Positions 58,128 to 64,000 of a stretch of 64,000 nt of DNA are shown here, in pieces. Location: positions 59,929 to 123,928 of the forward strand of contig ARYC01000622.1 in assembly GCA_000711775.1 (NCBI GenBank). Reading direction: 5' to 3'. Each line of letters opens with the position of its first letter. The first letter of the stretch is position 1. Below the pieces are notes generated by a model. That model worked only from the letters and a program-made list of their open reading frames with translations, made no database searches and had not been told where the DNA came from. A program made the position numbers and the translations under genes. The stretch comes from Oxytricha trifallax (taxonomy: Eukaryota; Ciliophora; Spirotrichea; Sporadotrichida; Oxytrichidae).

Positions 58128-59888
58128 TCACTCGTAGATCCATTCTTCCTTGTCACCACTCACAAACAGATAAGCAGTGGCATTGTCAAAGCAATCTAAT
58201 CTCATCACAGTTCCCATGTTGAGGGCCTTCTTCAATCTTGCCATTCTAAGCTACAGGTGGGGTGGAAGTAAATTCTGGCTGAGTCTTGCACTAGCTAGCC
58301 TTCTTTGAAACTTGACTCTTGAGATACTGTATAGTACCCTTGTGAATTTTAGTCTTTGGGTGAAGCAAGTGGCATATCAAGTTCTCATATCTCTTGGCGA
58401 TAGCTAAAAGTTCCTCTCCTTTACTAGTCTTAATGTGGTACGCTCTAAGAGACTTGTTCTCATTCAACCACTCCTTGAGATATGTAATGAGGCATTGATG
58501 CTGAAACGATGTTGATTTGTATGAGAAGCTCATGAAATGGTTGACGAGCCTCTGAAACACCATCGCTATGTACCATCCTTGCTCGAACAGACTCCTGCAT
58601 TCTGAATTTACTTTGATGATGGCTGATAAGGTAGTAAGCCCTTGCGAGGTCTCTCTCTGAAAGTACCAGGCCTCCAGTGGATAAGACTCTTAGAGTGAAT
58701 GAATTGAACTTAGAGCAGCCCAGGAAATCAAAAATATCAATGTCAATTTTCTCATTAGTCCTAAGATTTTCAAGAGCCTCTGCACAGTCTGGCTTGACCT
58801 CGTCAAGGTACGCTGCGAAAGTATTGTTGACGCATCTAACCAGTTGACTGTTAAGGTAAGACTCAAAGATAGAACGCCGTGTCTCTGACATCAATCCAAT
58901 AACTTTGGGGTTCACAAATTCTATTAAAAATATGATTAGTCATATGTATCTTACTTAAGGACTGCTCTTTGATTCCAGTATTTAATAGACTAAGCATGGT
59001 TTGTGAATATACTAAGGACTTCAGAACATAAATTTGATCTGGATAGAGCTTCATGTCTAGTGTCAGGTACTCAAAGTACACTCCTTAGAGAATCTCACCT
59101 CTAGCAAGCAGCTAGTGTTGCAGGCACACCTAAACTAATAAGTAAAGATTTTAATTACTGGTTTGGCTGGAGTTGGAACATCATGCAATGGTTTGAGAGT
59201 ACTAAGGATCTTCCAGTGAGGCTTCACCTTCAGTTGCAGCTGCTTGAACTCCCAAGCCTTCTCTGGGAAGTTGAACACATCGCCCTTATCAATCTCTTGA
59301 ATCGATTGTGCGATCTTAGGGGACTTCACTTTATGAGCTTTTTTGTCTTTTGGTTTCGAAGCCTCCTACATTGTTGGCTGTATATCTAGATCCTGGTAGC
59401 GCTCTTGAACGAATATTTACTCGAGCTTCTATTCTTCTAACTCAAGGTTGACAGTATGCTAAGCTGCAAAGTGCCTCTTGAAGTTTTTCTTGAGAAAGCT
59501 TCTACCACATATCTCGCACTCTACCTGCTGGAACTGGATGGCAGCATTGGCATACCTAGTATTGAAAATGAAAGGATTTACTCTTACTTTTGTGATACAA
59601 CCCTCTTCTCTTGTCCCTTCTACTTGCTTTGGAGGTATGGAATCATCTCGAAATTTAACTTAAAATTATAGCTTTAGAGGATAGACTAGCTTTACTATCT
59701 TTGCACTAATCGCTCTCAAGAGTGCCTATAGTCAGTACTGTCAACAGCTATGAAAAGTATCGAAATTCAGCTAAGGGAACCCCTTAGGTATGATAGGGTC
59801 TGTATTGGTTTTGTTGTACTTTACCTGCTTATATAGGAGGCATGTCTGGCATTGGCGTTGAAGGTGTGGAAGCATTCATTGATCCCAT
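58128..59888 (-). CDS. C2H2 zinc-finger protein with novel C-terminal region
   Basis: Starts MGSMNASTPSTPMPDMPPIQ at 59888. An intron begins at GTAAAG near 59826 and extends to about 59655. Then come RDDSIPPKQVEGTREEG and one C2H2 finger, CEICGRSFLKKNFKRHFAAQ (~59515-59457). A Lys-rich linker (ASKPKDKKAHKVKSPK) leads to a helical region DVFNFPEKAWEFKQLQLKVK. After a gap near 59080-59150 it continues MKLYPDQIYVLKSLVYSQTM, FVNPKVIGLMSETRRSIFES and FSYKSTSFQHQCLITYLKEW. Frame changes near 58920, 58580 and 58215 suggest decay or tiny introns. It ends GTVMRLDCFDNATAYLFVSG, then EEWIYE and TGA 58128-58130. There is no kinase domain, unlike TBE zinc-finger proteins. Probably a transposon accessory gene; a resident regulator is possible. 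Confidence 0.6.
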
Positions 59889-59959
59889 AGTGATGGTGGC
59901 GAGTGATTGAGCGCTTCTCTCTTATAGAAGCATAATTAGTTTAGTTTAAGTTGATTGAA

Positions 59960-62890
59960 TTTAAAATTATAAATTTATCTATATATAATTATTATAAATC
60001 ACCCTTTTTCATCAATCCACCTACCCTAGCACACCCTATCATGCCAACCAAGCATATGCTAACGTTAACAAGCATATTCGAATGCCTGGAAACAAAAGCA
60101 TCAATCATACAGCGGGTATAGAGGTTTTGGAGAAGTTATCTTGAGCAAGTGAAAACCCAATACTTGAACTTTCAGATCGGTAGGTCGGCCACACAAATTT
60201 CTGATCTGACCTCAAGACCCAACGATCCCTCCTCATTTCCCTCGGATGCTCCTAGGAGTTCAACTCGACCTCACAGATCACTCCCAAAGCTATTTCTAAA
60301 AATCAGGAAGAATGGTTTGCAACATTACTAATACCATTTGCCTAAGAAAAAGTGGTCGGAACCGCGGATTTAGAGGGGGGGTTATTATAATATTATCGGC
60401 TAGAACCAAAACTACTAGTAATACCCCTTACAGATTATAGAGTATGACTTAAATGATTTTACAAAAATTATTTTCCAATCTCCTCCCCATCCCACCATCC
60501 CAACCCAAACATCGCTAATACACTCTAGATCGACGAGATGGAAGGAAAGAAGCCGATTGGTGGTGGAAGTGGCTATATCCCATCATTAAATGTCAGGGAC
60601 GGTCCTAACGGCCATTTTGGCCTTGAAATTTTCAAAAATCTGCCTCCTCCTCACCCCTTGGGTCCAGCCCAGCTCTACCCCATGTGATTTCTATGGTAGC
60701 TAATTGATCATAGGCATTGAGAACACTGTTCATTACTAATAACAAGTAACTATAGTACAGTTCAAGCAACAGAGGAGGTGGCAAGCTTCAAATACCAGGC
60801 AAATGGGGTCTTATATTTGGACTTGTTTGGCCTTAAGACCTAGAATATGGAACATTTCCAGAACAGCACTTTGGCTTGGCTAACTTTACGACCCCTCCAC
60901 CTGAATTTCAAAAATTTTGTTAGGATAACTAGGTATTGGTGCTGTTGATAAGAAAATAACTTTAGGATAGGGTAGAGATGATAGAGTAAGCCTAGAGGGC
61001 AGTAGACCAGCCTATAAGTCAAGCTTTGGCTTGGATTATAAGGTTAAAGTGAAGAATAATAGTTAAAATTAATACATACTATAACTATTCAAACATGCCT
61101 CGCTGAGGCTCGATCGCTTCCAAGCAACCCTTCCCCAGTGCAATAAACACCAGAGATTGGCTGCCCTAGCCAGAGGACCCCTCGACAGATAAATATGGCT
61201 GTCAGAGTCAGGTCATAGCCACCACACACAAACCCTAAAGACTTAAACTAAGAAGCTAACCAAAAACTAAACACTGTGAGCCAGGTATTAACCCAGGCAC
61301 CACTTAGCTTAGGCAACGAAGAAACAAGAAGTAAAAGACTCAAACAAAACAAACAAGCAGTGAGTAGCACTGCAAGCAGGCGACCTGCTGAGACGAGTTC
61401 TCACTGCTGTTGACCTATAGAAGTAGTTAAGAGAGTGAATATCACTTACCAATACCAGAGTACACTCTCAAGTAGCAGAGTAAAGTTAGTAGAAAGTTGA
61501 GCTCAGACCAGCTCTAAGTTTTAGTAAAGTAAAGTAAGTTCTACTACCAGCAACAGCCCTGCAAAGCACTAGGCGAGGATACAGCCTGAGAGGTCTTACG
61601 CCACTTCGGCCTTCAGGGTGTGTACCCCAGCACCCTTGGAGTGAGAGTCTTTCACAGAACTTAGGATTACTGGGTTTTAAAGTCATAATCAAAATTACTG
61701 AAGTTAGAGAAAAGTTTGTAAAATTAGCTTTTTAAAAACCTTAAAAGCAAGAGAAACTGAAACAACTAACTGGCTTTTTAAACTAAAGTTTGGGCTGAAA
61801 TCATCGAATGATCAAATTTAACAACAAACTAAACCCCAAATATTTTTGGGAAACTTCTAAAAATTAGTTAGGTAAATCTAGAAAGTTCTATTTTCGAAAT
61901 TTTGGGTACTTAAGGAAAGCTCAAATATTTAATTGTAATAATTATTTTTTTTTTATTCTGTTTGATGTTAGTATTGTTTGCTGATCTGTAGGTGGCACCT
62001 TAGATTCATTGATCAGCAGGAGCAGCATGGCAGTAGTTGGAGCAGAGCAGCATCATTTGAGATCAATCAAAGGTAAGTATCGTTCTAATTAAATTTGATG
62101 ACACATTTTTATTATCTTTTAACATTTATAGATTTGAGTAACAGGAGCAGGAGCATTAGCAGCATCATCAGGTTGTGGGTATCTTCAACAGCGTTTGCAG
62201 GTAAGGGAGGCTTAGGTAGGCCTCGTTGAATGTTAATCCCAAATGATGTTAATCCCCAAATGATGTTAACCCCAAGATTCTTAGAATCTTTCATTTTATA
62301 GGAATTTTATAGGTATTTAGATTCAAGCAAGCAGAGATGGTGATGGAAGCAGAGTCAAAGACAGAGCAGCGAGCAGATTCAAGTTAATTGGGGAGCATGC
62401 TTTAATTTCAGCAAGATTCAACAATAATTCAAGTAAGTAATCTTAATTCTATTTATTTTATTTTAGATTCAACTTCAGCAGATTCAGAAACTCAAATAGG
62501 TGGCCACCTTAGTTATTAGTTTGAATAATATTTTTATTATCAATCAACTTTAGGTGTTGATTCTGTCTGTCTTCTCTTTATATTTTTATACTAGCTGGTC
62601 TGAACTCAGTTTATTGCTGAGCGAGGGCTAGCTTCCCTAAATTGGTTTTAGTATTAACTTAAAATAGTTTGATTTTTAGAAAATCTCAAAATAATCTTCA
62701 ATGATTTCTATAATCAAGATTCTTGTTTGATTTTAGGAAAATTCAATTATTAAGTAAGTATTAAAGTTTAGGACTTTTACTAAAGTTCAGTTAGTTGCCA
62801 CTCTTAGTTCAGTTAGTTTAAACTATCCTAAATTCTAAAATAAATTCTTAAAACTTACACTTTTTATTTCTATAAGCTTTTGATGTCGTC
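59960..62890. other. Moderately GC-rich region without an assignable gene
   Basis: GC is higher than in the main part of the window. Short frames occur but none shows family motifs or sustained coding. An AT-rich block interrupts at ~61700-61970. A 17-nt tandem repeat lies at 62228-62274. Likely decayed mobile-element DNA. Confidence 0.4.
62228..62274. repeat. 17-nt tandem repeat, about 2.7 units
   Basis: Units of AAATGATGTTAATCCCC repeated with small changes (first unit truncated to TGTTAATCCC, last ATGATGTTAACCCC). Confidence 0.65.
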
Positions 62891-62899
62891 ATGTGCAAG

Positions 62900-62916
62900 C
62901 CCAAAACCCAAAACCC
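62900..62916. repeat. C4A4-like tract, possible transposon end
   Basis: CCCAAAACCCAAAACCC followed by TTTGG, resembling a decayed TBE left end (CAAAACCCCAAAACCCTTT). DNA to its right is GC-richer, consistent with an element running off the window. Confidence 0.45.
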
Positions 62917-63771
62917 TTTGGCCCCTAATTTTTGTAAACATTTTTCGTTTTTGATAATTGATTTGACTTACCCTGTAATTAAACCAAAAGTAAGTTGTGG
63001 TTCTGGAAAAGTTCCACTCGAGCTCTGTAATTCAGCTCTATCTCCCACTCATCCTCAGCCCTTGTGGCTGGCACTCTGTGCAAGTTAAGGAATGGTGTCA
63101 ACTTACTTGTGCTACTTCACGTTTCTCTGCCCGCCCTCCCTCCACAAGAAACTCACCATGCCAATTAGTGCTTCGCACAGTTGCCTGCCTATCTCCGATC
63201 CTCTACATGTAAAGCTAGGACTTGAGTGAGAGTCAAGTTGCTATACTTACCAAGCAAGCAGAATGCCAATTGAACAGTAGGTGAAGTAAGGACTGCAAGC
63301 AGCTCACACCAGCTGCTTCATCTGCAACGCAGATCCAAGTCTTCTGTGTGCTGTTTATGATATAGGGGTATACTTACAATTGTAGCCTGGATGTAGCACT
63401 AATCGCAGAGTGCAATGGCCAAGTGTCGAAAGTTGTTGTAAGTACTGTAGCATCCACACTACTAGAACCATCACACTCCTCCATTTCCCTAATGCAGACA
63501 TGGCAGGCTTCACCAGCGCATAGTAGTAGTCGGCTAATAGCTTCAGCAGTGAAGCAACATCAGCTCAGCAGATCACGACAATTGATGCAGTGAATTAAAG
63601 TTTTATATGCGTGTGAAATTAATATTCGATGGGTTACATCGAGAGTGAATTAGGGAAGTGAATTAGGTATTAAATAACGTAAATTAAATCAAAGACTCTA
63701 TATCATCTGAAGGCTCTGCTCTCAAGTGCCCCTCCTCTCTCACCAGCATCAGCTGCAATGCCTCCTGCTGA

Positions 63772-64000
63772 TCAAGCACAGCTAGAAAGCATGTAGGACT
63801 CGCCATCCGCAGGAGTGATAAGCACTCTCACTGTGTCGTTGTTTGAGGAGGCCACTATAAGTTTGAACTCGGCTCCAGCCTTTACACTGATGTTGAATTC
63901 CTCGCACTTGCAGAAGAGATCACCTTTATGGTTCTCCACCTCGAAAGCATCGTCCTGCTGCAGATACTTGCGTTTCCTGTACACCTGCACCTAGTAAGCA
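63772..64000 (-). CDS. C-terminus of an unknown protein, cut by window edge
   Basis: A minus-strand frame enters from the right edge and ends at TGA near 63772. It reads YRKRKYLQQDDAFEVENHKG, then FNISVKAGAEFKLIVASSNN, then LITPADGESYML. Alternating hydrophobic residues suggest a small beta domain. Its ending (G, then K/R-L, then DT/AT, then a beta strand) faintly resembles the end of the zinc-finger protein at 58128-58215; this is suggestive only. No family recognised. Confidence 0.4.

Noticed and set aside
61486-61692. Minus-strand 68-codon ORF with balanced composition
   Set aside because: No motifs, no continuation in the TGA-only code, and no family resemblance; not distinguishable from chance in GC-richer DNA.

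Overview
The window reads as germline (micronuclear) DNA of a stichotrich ciliate of the Oxytricha/Sterkiella/Stylonychia group. Four signs support this. Genes are open only if TAA and TAG are read as glutamine and TGA is the sole stop. Three ~4.1 kb Tc1-like transposons end in C4A4 telomere-type repeats, as telomere-bearing elements (TBEs) do. Coding sequence is cut by short AT-rich segments bounded by 3-7 bp direct repeats (IESs with pointers), whose removal restores frame and protein-family similarity. The rest is roughly 75-80% AT. Species is not provable from sequence alone.

Layout. 1-449: degenerate copy of an NAD(P)-binding epimerase-like gene, abutted by TBE-A (450-4611). 4700-5341: damaged amino-acid permease segment. 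6297-17228: a Lys/Asn/Gln-rich gene ('gene X') on + in many small pieces; TBE-B (6372-10523) sits inside its first piece, and a GC-richer antisense ORF (15225-16718) lies between its last two. 18418-26533: a second fragmented + gene ('gene Y') with a 414-bp foldback element in one of its gaps. 26.5-28.5 kb: gene-poor, with two copies of an 87-nt hairpin-rich repeat.

28561-53490 is gene-dense: intact epimerase-like gene (-), Q/N-rich gene (+), tubulin polyglutamylase of the TTLL6/13 type (+), TRP/polycystin-like cation channel (-), an 858-residue Q/N-rich protein (+) interrupted by TBE-C (45001-49114), a small coiled-coil protein (+), a larger coiled-coil protein (-) and a Cys-rich membrane protein (-). 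A tubulin-modifying enzyme and a cation channel would fit ciliary functions, but that link is inference.

From about 54.6 kb to the end, GC content rises and the content looks transposon-derived: a non-TBE IS630/Tc1-type transposase in two pieces beside a degenerate G4T4-like end, a C2H2 zinc-finger gene, short tandem repeats and another C4A4-like tract. TBE-B and TBE-C lie within coding sequence, so their precise excision with one copy of the 3-bp target duplication would be needed to make the somatic genes. Joins given here are deduced by frame and family alignment, not from a macronuclear sequence.
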